This document shows, in pieces, positions 1 through 5,834 of a stretch of DNA of 64,000 bases. The position numbers were made by a program, and so were the translations under genes. This stretch comes from Marinomonas posidonica_A (GTDB lineage Bacteria; Pseudomonadota; Gammaproteobacteria; Pseudomonadales; Marinomonadaceae). The notes under the pieces are model-generated. The model ran no database searches. It was not told the origin of the DNA and saw only the letters and a program-made list of their open reading frames with translations. The stretch spans positions 1 to 64,000 of the forward strand of contig NZ_JBHZSP010000003.1 in assembly GCF_043643765.1 (NCBI RefSeq). Reading direction: 5' to 3'. The number at the start of each line of letters is the position of its first letter. Position 1 is the first letter of the stretch.

Positions 1-70
1 ATCCGAATAGATGGCTGCAAAACGCTTCTTGTTAGATCTTGATTTTGCTTGCAAAAATCGGGGTGTCCAT

Positions 71-81
71 AGATGTTAGGT
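71..81 (+). other. Possible 3' end (R' box) of an attC cut by the window edge
   Basis: GTTAGGT at 75-81 matches the GTTRRRY core and sits just before the first cassette ORF, as the other R' boxes do. The matching R'' box was not found; it would lie near or left of position 1. A second GTTAGAT is at 32-38, so which one is the true cassette junction is uncertain. Confidence 0.35.
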
Positions 82-394
82 GAGCATGGATATATCATTA
101 ATCGAAGTAATATTGCCTATTTATCATAAAGCTCCCAAAAAGCGACATGATCTACTTTGTGATGACTTAGCAAACATAGCTGAACTAAAAGGTATAAGTG
201 TCGAGACGATAAGTTTGTGCGTAAAAGAAATTGAAACTGTAATCTCAAACTCTGTTGGTATTGCTAGAGATGAGATGTATGGTGCAATTGATAAAGTGGA
301 AGCAATTGAAAGGATAAGAAAAGTCTATCCTACAAAAAATTTGGAAAGCTTAGATATATTCTTTGAAAGAGCACACTATTATGCTTGCAGATAA
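80..394 (+). CDS. Cassette 1: hypothetical protein, ~102-104 aa
   Basis: Small acidic/basic mixed protein predicted to be mostly helical, with no signal peptide or membrane segment and no motif I recognise. A GTG at 80 or an ATG at 86 could be the start. The GTG overlaps the putative R' box GTTAGGT, a placement also seen for the cassette beginning at 2537. The stop codon ends four bases before the R'' box of the next attC, so the gene fills its cassette. Function unknown. Its position in an integron array suggests a horizontally mobile adaptive gene. Confidence 0.6.
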   Translation: MSMDISLIEVILPIYHKAPKKRHDLLCDDLANIAELKGISVETISLCVKEIETVISNSVGIARDEMYGAIDKVEAIERIRKVYPTKNLESLDIFFERAHYYACR

Positions 395-397
395 GTC

Positions 398-496
398 ACC
401 TAACAAAAAGTTGGTGTTCGCACCTGCGGTGCTGGGACGGTTTCACTTCACTCGTTCCTCGCTACGTTTTACCGCCCCACAACAAAAGCGTTAGAT
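398..496 (+). other. attC: attC site after cassette 1
   Basis: R'' box ACCTAAC at 398-404 and R' box GTTAGAT at 490-496 bound a 99-base imperfect palindrome. Internal pairs include ggtgttcgcacc and the cacttcactcgttcctcgctacg segment read as complementary halves. Length and core boxes fit a chromosomal-array attC. Confidence 0.8.
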
Positions 497-519
497 TAAA
501 TATCGAGTAAGTTTTAAGT

Positions 520-1098
520 ATGAATTTTCTAGGAAAAACCGCCGCCGTAGCTACAATAATTGCAGCTGGGTTTACTGTGGCTGCCTATTTTGATCCGAAG
601 CCTTCTAGCACTAAAGAGTGGCAAGAGTTAGTTAATCAGCTGCCAGAAATCCCTAAGCCGCCTATTGCGGAGATCTCGCCAAAAATAAATGATGAAGCGC
701 TAGAGGAAGCTAAAAGCCAAGATGTAATAAAGAGCGTGGTTATTGACTCACCTGAAGCTCTAAAAAATCTTCACGAGATAGCAAAAAAGATATCATATAG
801 CCCTACAAGAAATTCTGAGCTTAAAAAGCTCGTTAAAATTTCTATGCAAAAAGGTCATGTGGAGTATGCAACACTGATCGCTAACGATATTTCGTATTCG
901 CCCACACGGAATGATGCGCTAAAAATCATTTCTACAAGACTTCTAGAGGATGGTGAAATTCAAGCTGCATTGAAGGCTGCAGAGTTAATTAGCTATAGCC
1001 CAACAAGAAACGAAATGCTTCAAACCATTTTAAAACGAGTAGCTGAGAACGAACCTAACAAATCACTGCAGCAGACCGCTAAAGCGGCAGCTGAGTGA
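520..1098 (+). CDS. Cassette 2: N-anchored protein with 33-residue SYSPTRN repeats
   Basis: 192 aa. Residues ~6-23 form one hydrophobic segment, either an uncleaved signal anchor or a signal peptide. A proline-rich linker follows. From residue 91 the protein carries three tandem units of exactly 33 residues, each opening with ISYSPTRN: residues 91-123, 124-156 and a partial unit from 157. The rest of each unit looks like a helical hairpin, so a TPR-like solenoid is a reasonable guess. The last ~15 codons lie inside the attC that closes the cassette, so the recombination site encodes the C-terminus. I do not recognise the family. A periplasmic or membrane-tethered binding scaffold is inference only. 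Confidence 0.7.
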   Translation: MNFLGKTAAVATIIAAGFTVAAYFDPKPSSTKEWQELVNQLPEIPKPPIAEISPKINDEALEEAKSQDVIKSVVIDSPEALKNLHEIAKKISYSPTRNSELKKLVKISMQKGHVEYATLIANDISYSPTRNDALKIISTRLLEDGEIQAALKAAELISYSPTRNEMLQTILKRVAENEPNKSLQQTAKAAAE

Positions 1099-1108
1099 GG
1101 CGTTAGGC
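1053..1108 (+). other. attC: attC site after cassette 2, overlapping its 3' end
   Basis: R'' box ACCTAAC (1053-1059) and R' box GTTAGGC (1102-1108) flank a 56-base palindrome with ctgcagcagaccgct facing agcggcagctgag. This is a short, well-formed attC. The coding sequence runs through it to a TGA at 1096-1098. Confidence 0.8.
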
Positions 1109-1151
1109 TATCTCTGAGGATGACTACGAACTTTTAATAATAAGGACAAAC

Positions 1152-2477
1152 ATGGCAGATATTTTAGAATTGCACGAAATAGTGGATAAATATATCCATA
1201 AGTTGGTAGCACTGCATGAAGTTTTTCCATATCAGATGACTATGGCGGCAGCCGTTGCTCATAAGTCAGCAGAAAAGCACAAGAAATTTTTGGATGAAAA
1301 TGCTGAAAAAATTGAAGAAGATGGGGAGACAACTTCATATAAGCTGGATTTTAAGTCCTTCGGTCAATCCTCCAGGTTGGGACGTCGTAGCGATAGATCA
1401 AAAACTGTTTTAGATCTACTTCCAAGAAACTTCGTTGTGTCATATGTTTCTGAATATGATTCTTTTTTAGGCCAGTTGATTACTCAGATATTGAAGTTTA
1501 AGCCAGAAATAATTGATTCAAAAGACAAGTCAATATCTCTTTCTGATCTAGTAAATTTGGGAAGCGTAGAGGCTGCGAGAGATAAGATCTTTGCCAAAGA
1601 AGTTGAATCTATTTTGAGGTCAAGCCATGCAGATCAATTTTCTTGGATGGAAAAAGCGTTTTCCACACCTTTGACAAAAGGGTTAAATTCATGGCCACTA
1701 TTTATTGAGCTAACAGAACGTAGAAATCTTTTTGTTCATTGTGATGGAGTAGTGTCGGAGCAATATCTTAACGTTTGCAAAAAACATAATGTTTCTGTTA
1801 GCTCGGATGCACTTGTCGGCAATAGGCTTCAGGCTGAAAAGAAATATCTCAGACAAGCTCATGAAGTTTTATATGAAATAGGGCTCAAGCTGTCTCAAGT
1901 TCTATGGAGAAAACTAAGCCCTGACGATATTGCAAAAGCAGAAACAAGTTTATCTCATTTTACCTATGAGTTATTGATCGAAGAAAACTATAAATTGGCT
2001 AAAAATTTACTCGACTTTGCCTGCTGTACGCTGAAAAAGTGGGACTCAGAGGGAACTCGTTTGGTTTATGTAGTTAATCGGGCATTAGCTTACAAGTTTT
2101 CCGGCGATAATGATAAATGCATTTCGATTCTAGATGGTGAAGACTGGTCTGCATGTGGTGATAATTACAATCTATGTGTAGCCGTTCTTCGAGAAGAATT
2201 TGATTTGGCCAAGAAGCTGATGCTCAGGATAGGGGCATCAGGAAGCGTCAGTGAAGTTGACTATATAGAATGGCCTTGCTTCAAGGATTTTAGATCTACT
2301 GATCAATTTGTTGATGCATTTACTGAAGTATTTGAAAAAGCTCCAACTACCATCGAGCAAGTAGATAATGATGAGCTTGAAAGCCAATCAGAGAACAATG
2401 AAGAAGTAAGCGAGAATGAAGAAGAATCAGAAGAGATTGATGACTCACTCGAGCTAGAAGTGGCAGATGAAGCCTAA
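1152..2477 (+). CDS. Cassette 3: large HEPN-motif protein with acidic tail
   Basis: 441 aa, cytoplasmic, long for a cassette gene. Around residues 190-198 it has the segment ELTERRNLFVHCDG, which contains R-N-L-F-V-H, an RX4H arrangement. That motif is the catalytic signature of HEPN-fold RNases and of many HEPN proteins in toxin-antitoxin and defence systems. Residues ~260-380 look like helical repeats. The last ~45 residues are almost entirely acidic or polar. ATG start after AATAAGGAC. The TAA stop lies inside the R'' box of the next attC. HEPN assignment rests on the motif and helical context; the biological role is unknown. Confidence 0.65.
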   Translation: MADILELHEIVDKYIHKLVALHEVFPYQMTMAAAVAHKSAEKHKKFLDENAEKIEEDGETTSYKLDFKSFGQSSRLGRRSDRSKTVLDLLPRNFVVSYVSEYDSFLGQLITQILKFKPEIIDSKDKSISLSDLVNLGSVEAARDKIFAKEVESILRSSHADQFSWMEKAFSTPLTKGLNSWPLFIELTERRNLFVHCDGVVSEQYLNVCKKHNVSVSSDALVGNRLQAEKKYLRQAHEVLYEIGLKLSQVLWRKLSPDDIAKAETSLSHFTYELLIEENYKLAKNLLDFACCTLKKWDSEGTRLVYVVNRALAYKFSGDNDKCISILDGEDWSACGDNYNLCVAVLREEFDLAKKLMLRIGASGSVSEVDYIEWPCFKDFRSTDQFVDAFTEVFEKAPTTIEQVDNDELESQSENNEEVSENEEESEEIDDSLELEVADEA

Positions 2478-2540
2478 CAAGAAATTGCAGCGGATAAATT
2501 TCCGCTACGCTTCAATTTACCGCTGAATTAGGCGTTATGT
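2472..2540 (+). other. attC: attC site after cassette 3
   Basis: R'' box GCCTAAC (2472-2478) pairs across a palindrome with GTTATGT (2534-2540). Inner arms include ttgcagcgg and ccgctgaa. The stop codon of cassette 3 (TAA 2475-2477) is inside R'', and the ATG of cassette 4 (2537-2539) is inside R'. Confidence 0.78.
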
Positions 2541-3025
2541 TTTCTGGAGAGATCGTGCGTAAAGAAGATATTAATGACCCTTTAAAGGAGTATGCGTTTG
2601 ATTTCTTTTATTGGTTCTCACGATTTGAGTTTGCGCTTAAAGAAAACCGTTTCTTAAAACGCAATGGCGCTGGAGAAAATGCAGAACCGGGGTGGGATGC
2701 GTTCGTAGAAAGGTACGCAGAGACGTTCGAGCACACAGCGGAAACCAATAAGCTAATCGCACTTAACCCCAAAAGACAAAAGATTGGGGAGCATTCAGAC
2801 CTTCAATGGCGCGAAGTAGGCTTAGCAGATTGTAACTCTGAACTCTGTAGAGTTGTTCGCTTACTTAAAACGATCAGAAATAACCTCTTTCACGGAGGTA
2901 AACACGGTGCAGAGGGCTGGGATAATCCAGAACGAACACAAGACTTATTGGATACAGGTAAATCAATCCTAGATCAATTGGCAAGGTTGGCTGACATTGA
3001 AGCAGACTATACCCAATACTATTAA
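2537..3025 (+). CDS. Cassette 4: HEPN-like protein
   Basis: 162 aa, soluble, helical. Residues ~115-124 read TIRNNLFHGG, an RX4H motif (R-NNLF-H) followed by GG. This form is common in HEPN-domain proteins, including MAE_28990/MAE_18760-like and HepT-like families. Length fits a single HEPN domain. The ATG is part of the upstream R' box (GTT-ATG-T), so translation begins at the recombination point. Ribosome binding would rely on sequence within attC such as TTAGGCG. It is followed by an attC and then by a nucleotidyltransferase-fold cassette, the usual partner type of HEPN toxins. The pairing is inferred. Confidence 0.65.
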   Translation: MFSGEIVRKEDINDPLKEYAFDFFYWFSRFEFALKENRFLKRNGAGENAEPGWDAFVERYAETFEHTAETNKLIALNPKRQKIGEHSDLQWREVGLADCNSELCRVVRLLKTIRNNLFHGGKHGAEGWDNPERTQDLLDTGKSILDQLARLADIEADYTQYY

Positions 3026-3027
3026 AA

Positions 3028-3100
3028 ACATAACAAGTAAAGGCAGCATCGCCCTGCGGGCTGGACGCGCTACCGCGCGCCGCTGCTTTGGGCGTTATAG
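3028..3100 (+). other. attC: attC site after cassette 4
   Basis: R'' ACATAAC (3028-3034) and R' GTTATAG (3094-3100) enclose a strong GC-rich imperfect hairpin: gcagcatcgccctgcgggc faces gcgctaccgcgcgccgctgc. Length is 73 bases. The ORF of cassette 4 stops immediately before it. Confidence 0.82.
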
Positions 3101-3130
3101 CGCTGTTCAAAATTCAGCTAAGGGAACTAG

Positions 3131-3613
3131 ATGAGAGGAAAAGTGGAAGTAGCCTTGAAGTGGCTGAAAGGACTCTTGGATGCAGAAAGTATAGAATATC
3201 AAATTGTAGGTGGACTCGCTGCAACTATTCATGGTGGCAGTCGTGACATTGTAGATATTGATCTTTATATCCACAATTCTGACGCAAACAAGGTATTAAC
3301 TCAGGTATCTGAATTTATATCTAAACCGTTAACTCGTTATACTGAATACGGTTGGGATCTAGAGTATTTTCAGTTGGTTTATCAAAACCAAAAAATTGAA
3401 ATCGGTTTATCTCAAAATACGAGGATACAATCGGTTTTAGACGGTTCTTGGCATCAGCTTGAAATTGATTATTCAGCGTCAGTTGAAAAAGAGTATCAAG
3501 GCATCGCATTGCCAGTAATCCCAGTTCAACATTTAATCGAGTACAAGCGAATATTGGGTAGGGAAGTTGACTTAATTGATATACAAGAGCTAACGTTGAG
3601 TTCAGCGCTATAA
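3131..3613 (+). CDS. Cassette 5: minimal nucleotidyltransferase-fold protein
   Basis: 160 aa. Residues ~25-45 read IVGGLAATIHGGSRDIVDID. The GG, then R-D-x-x-D-I-D, matches the nucleotidyltransferase-fold (Pol beta superfamily) signature GG-x-A-x(n)-R-x-T-x-D-[IL]-D found in AbiEii-like and MNT-type proteins. A C-terminal LIEYKRILGREVDLIDI segment resembles the helical 'D-x-D-I' end of stand-alone NTases. ATG follows a GGAACT ribosome site. Directly preceded by a HEPN-like cassette, it could act as its NMP-transferring antitoxin. Alternatively it modifies a small molecule, as other NTase cassettes do. Confidence 0.7.
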   Translation: MRGKVEVALKWLKGLLDAESIEYQIVGGLAATIHGGSRDIVDIDLYIHNSDANKVLTQVSEFISKPLTRYTEYGWDLEYFQLVYQNQKIEIGLSQNTRIQSVLDGSWHQLEIDYSASVEKEYQGIALPVIPVQHLIEYKRILGREVDLIDIQELTLSSAL

Positions 3614-3729
3614 CAAAGCGTTTAAGACAGATTCGCAACACTCAGCGTTTTCAATTTAAGTTGAGTTTTGTGTTTACGGTGTAATGGTTTAGTAAGGTGG
3701 TAGTGTTGCTCACTACTTAACGCGGCGTA
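3608..3729 (+). other. attC: Long VCR-type attC ending the visible array
   Basis: Begins tataacaaagcg and has the ~121-base length and layout of Vibrio VCR-class attC sites (TATAACAAACGCC...GCGTTA). Inner segments agttgagttttgtgttta and gtgttgctcactacttaacgc resemble VCR sequence as I recall it. The R' end reads GGCGTAACC rather than GCGTTARRC, so its core GTT is changed to GTA. It overlaps the last codons of cassette 5. No attC was found further right, so this appears to be the array terminus. Confidence 0.65.
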
Positions 3730-3836
3730 ACCAGTGCCATGTACACAAGCTTTGAAACGGATATTTTTCGAGGCACTAATTGGGCTAATGAAACCCAGAG
3801 TTAAACCCCTCCCACCCACATTAAAGGCTTAACCCC

Positions 3837-4268
3837 GTGCTTTTCGAAATCATTCCCGCCAGATTAAAAGATGCTGATGACATCATGCATCTAACCCAAG
3901 CATTAGGTTATGAGGCGAATCGAGAAGAAACGAGCCTCTGGTTACAATCCCTAGTGCATTCAGCTTCCCATCATGTCTTTGTGGCTGTTTGTGAGGGCAA
4001 AGTGTCCGCTTGGTTGGTAGTGGAGAAGCGTTTGTTTCTTGAGTCGGGTTATAAGGCAGAAATTACGGGGTTGGTGGTGGGTGAAAATTATCGTCGCTAC
4101 GGCATTGCCAAGGCTTTAGTCTCAGCTGCTGAGGGTTGGGCGAAAGAGCAGGGTTTAGCAAAAATCGTCGTGAGGTCAAACATATCGCGTGAAGATTCTC
4201 ATCTTTTTTACGCAGCGATGGGGTTCCGTTGTGCTAAAACGTCTCATGTTTACGACAAGGCGATTTAA
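3837..4268 (+). CDS. GNAT family N-acetyltransferase
   Basis: 143 aa, a single GNAT domain. The acetyl-CoA binding motif A is seen as VVGENYRRYGIAKALVSAAE, with the R/Q-x-x-G-x-G/A pattern relaxed to RRYGIA. The motif-B-like end is FYAAMGFRC. It starts with GTG at 3837. It lies ~108 bases beyond the last attC and has no attC of its own on the right, so it may be the final cassette with a lost attC, or ordinary flanking DNA. Substrate cannot be told from sequence. Confidence 0.85.
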   Translation: MLFEIIPARLKDADDIMHLTQALGYEANREETSLWLQSLVHSASHHVFVAVCEGKVSAWLVVEKRLFLESGYKAEITGLVVGENYRRYGIAKALVSAAEGWAKEQGLAKIVVRSNISREDSHLFYAAMGFRCAKTSHVYDKAI

Positions 4269-4318
4269 TAAATAATCAGGAATTTGTACTCTAGCCAAAG
4301 ACGTATTGATCGGCTTCG

Positions 4319-4363
4319 CACCCCCCTTTAATCCCCCTTGGTAAGGGGGATTAAAGGGGGGTG
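4319..4363. repeat. Perfect 21-bp palindromic repeat element
   Basis: Two perfectly complementary 21-base arms (4319-4339 and 4343-4363) are separated by GGT. The arm is CACCCCCCTTTAATCCCCC followed by TT. It has no T-run after it. The C6/G5 blocks are typical of dispersed REP-like/MITE palindromes found in many copies in some genomes, so a repeat element is more likely than a terminator for the GNAT gene, though it could also do that job. Confidence 0.75.
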
Positions 4364-4411
4364 TTCAAAATCTTTTAGTCTGACCAAATTGAAATGGCGT
4401 GTATTTGGTCA

Positions 4412-4470
4412 TGTACAACATACTGTACATAAAAATATTTCCAAGCTACACTTGTCCCATATAATGTACA
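4412..4470 (+). promoter_or_regulatory. yefM-yoeB promoter with three TGTACA operator cores
   Basis: TGTACA occurs at 4412-4417, 4424-4429 and 4465-4470. TGTACA is the known core of YefM-YoeB operator palindromes. A TATAAT -10 box lies at 4460-4465, overlapping the third site. A weak -35 (TTTCCA, 4438-4443) lies 16 bases upstream. Binding would therefore block the promoter, consistent with autorepression by the antitoxin and antitoxin-toxin complex. Confidence 0.75.
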
Positions 4471-4483
4471 AGTGAGGTGCAAA

Positions 4484-4738
4484 ATGCGAATTGTCTCTTT
4501 TACCGAAGCTCGCAATAGTCTAAAAGCCGTTTTGGATAATGTCGTTAATGATGCGGATACTACGGTCATTACCCGTCGTGATTCTGAAGATGCTGTTGTC
4601 ATGTCATTGGATTACTATAACAGCCTCATGGAAACCGTCCATTTACTTCGTTCGCCTGCGAATGCAGAACATTTAAACCGTTCTATTGAACAGTTTAAAG
4701 CCAGTAAAACGACTCAGCGAGATCTGATTGATGAGTAA
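4484..4738 (+). CDS. yefM: Antitoxin YefM (Phd/YefM family)
   Basis: 84 aa from the ATG at 4484, chosen because MRIVSFTEARNSLK aligns with the family N-terminus. The upstream in-frame GTG at 4472 falls in the ribosome-binding region. The Phd/YefM DNA-binding fold covers residues 1-55 (FTEARNSLKAVLDNV, then VVMSLDYYNSLMET). The C-terminus is the flexible, toxin-neutralising part, including YefM's hallmark LLRSPANAEHL. It neutralises YoeB and represses its own promoter. Overlaps the toxin gene by 8 bases, giving translational coupling. Confidence 0.93.
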   Translation: MRIVSFTEARNSLKAVLDNVVNDADTTVITRRDSEDAVVMSLDYYNSLMETVHLLRSPANAEHLNRSIEQFKASKTTQRDLIDE

Positions 4739-4997
4739 CAGGTTGTTATCATGGACTGATGAAGCCTGGAAAAGTTATGTCTATTGGCAGACTCAAGACA
4801 AGAAAACCTTGAGGCGTATCAATAAATTAATAACCGATGTTCAGCGCTCTCCGTTTGAGGGAATGGGAAAACCGGAACCCCTTAAAGAAAACCTTTCCGG
4901 CTTCTGGTCGCGCAGAATAGATGATGTTAACCGTTTGGTATACGCGGTGGATGATACCGCGATTACGGTAATTTCGTGTCGTTATCATTATTCGTAG
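4731..4997 (+). CDS. yoeB: Toxin YoeB (RelE superfamily ribosome-dependent mRNase)
   Basis: 88 aa from ATG 4731; the TTG at 4728 is a less likely start. Very close to the family: PFEGMGKPEPLKENLSGFWS, then RIDDVNRLVYAV and terminal CRYHYS. The glutamate of KPEPLK, the arginine of NRLVYA and the C-terminal H-Y pair correspond to the catalytic residues of YoeB, so the toxin looks intact. It cuts mRNA in the ribosomal A site. Paired with the overlapping upstream antitoxin. Confidence 0.94.
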   Translation: MSNRLLSWTDEAWKSYVYWQTQDKKTLRRINKLITDVQRSPFEGMGKPEPLKENLSGFWSRRIDDVNRLVYAVDDTAITVISCRYHYS

Positions 4998-5047
4998 CGA
5001 TAAGCTTAGTGACGTATTAATCAGTTTCGCAAGCCGCTTTAATAATT

Positions 5048-5087
5048 AGGGGCAGAGTAAAATCATACTTAATTTTACTCTGCCCCT
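5048..5087. repeat. 16-bp perfect inverted repeat, REP/MITE-like
   Basis: Arms AGGGGCAGAGTAAAAT (5048-5063) and its exact complement (5072-5087) flank an 8-base loop. The sequence resembles the GGGGTCAGAGTAAAAT palindromes often found beside Y1/TnpA-REP transposases. A related half copy is at 7763-7785 (20 of 23 bases alike over AATAATTAG...AAAT). It might also terminate yoeB transcription, as TTTACATTTTACTTT follows. Confidence 0.65.
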
Positions 5088-5198
5088 TTACATTTTACTT
5101 TAGATTTTAAGAAAGTATGATAAAAGATTCGAGTTAAAGTGATGCTTTCGCTTAGGATTAATTAATGATCAGAACGTCAATAAAATCAAGGAGGATGA

Positions 5199-5771
5199 AT
5201 GGGACTTACGATTAATATCATAAATTTTCTAGTGCTGATAATCCCTCCAATTGGTATATGGCTCTATCTGAGACCAAAAAGAAAAAAAATCTTGGCTCGT
5301 CATGTTACTACGAGGACTGAAAAAGCTCATCAAAATTTAGATTTGAGAGATTGGAGTAATCATTCCACCCAGTTATTTGCTAAATGTTTATTCCCAATTA
5401 TTATAACTACAAACCTAATCTCAATATGGACGACAATGATGGACACAAAAGAGCAAGATATTATTAACTTAAAGTCTCAAATATCGACTTTAGCGGAAAA
5501 TCACCACGATAGAATTAAGTTTATTGAAGAATACCTTTTCCCTCCGGAGGGCCCTACAGGACCAACTATTTTTCAAAGAATGGATTCAATGGAAAAAAGC
5601 AGGGATGACTTAGAGACATTAATGCTCAGAGTTACTAATCCGAATCCTGAGCTTAACAGACAGATGGAAAATCTAAAGCAGGAAATTATTTCGCTTAGAG
5701 AAGAAATGGATTCTCTCAAGCTTCGTTTAGGCCGTTCTCAACAATCAGGTTATTCTTCTAGTTCGATGTAA
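5199..5771 (+). CDS. Hypothetical two-TM coiled-coil membrane protein
   Basis: 190 aa behind a strong AAGGAGG ribosome site. Residues ~4-24 form a first membrane helix and ~60-80 a second, separated by a basic stretch (RPKRKKIL). Residues ~85-110 and ~145-178 have heptad-like hydrophobic spacing (coiled coil), split by a proline/glycine break (PPEGPTGPT). The tail is serine-rich. Topology suggests an inner-membrane protein with a long soluble coiled-coil arm. I do not recognise the family. It is monocistronic, between a palindromic element and a convergent ABC gene, and looks like accessory DNA. Confidence 0.7.
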   Translation: MGLTINIINFLVLIIPPIGIWLYLRPKRKKILARHVTTRTEKAHQNLDLRDWSNHSTQLFAKCLFPIIITTNLISIWTTMMDTKEQDIINLKSQISTLAENHHDRIKFIEEYLFPPEGPTGPTIFQRMDSMEKSRDDLETLMLRVTNPNPELNRQMENLKQEIISLREEMDSLKLRLGRSQQSGYSSSSM

Positions 5772-5834
5772 TTGGAATAATCAGGCTCAGAATCCTAACC
5801 CCTTAAATTGGTCTCTTGATGTTTTGCATTTCGT

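Larger units (their letters stand above)
75..3729 (+). mobile_element. Integron gene-cassette array (no integrase in view)
   Basis: Five compact units, each with one + strand ORF, are separated by sites that start with an RYYYAAC-like 7-mer and end with a GTTRRRY-like 7-mer. Between the 7-mers lie imperfectly self-complementary sequences. This is the architecture of integron gene cassettes and attC sites. Stop codons fall in or next to the R'' box and one start codon lies inside an R' box, as is usual in cassettes. No tyrosine recombinase is visible, so this is either the distal part of an array whose intI lies left of the window or an integrase-less cluster. Cassette genes look more AT-rich than the core genes further right. 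Confidence 0.85.
4300..5031. repeat. Imperfect 21-bp direct repeat bracketing yefM-yoeB
   Basis: GACGTATTGATCGGCTTCGCA at 4300-4320 recurs as a copy with three differences at 5011-5031 (GACGTATTAATC...TTTCGCA), on either side of the toxin-antitoxin pair. The two copies may be duplication or recombination marks left by acquisition of the module. Confidence 0.5.

Noticed and set aside
2874..3110. 78-codon minus-strand ORF across cassette 4 and its attC
   Set aside because: It runs through a palindromic recombination site and has no ribosome site; cassette genes here are all + strand.
3321..3641. 106-codon minus-strand ORF opposite cassette 5
   Set aside because: It lies fully opposite the NTase gene, whose motif is clear; no signal for expression.
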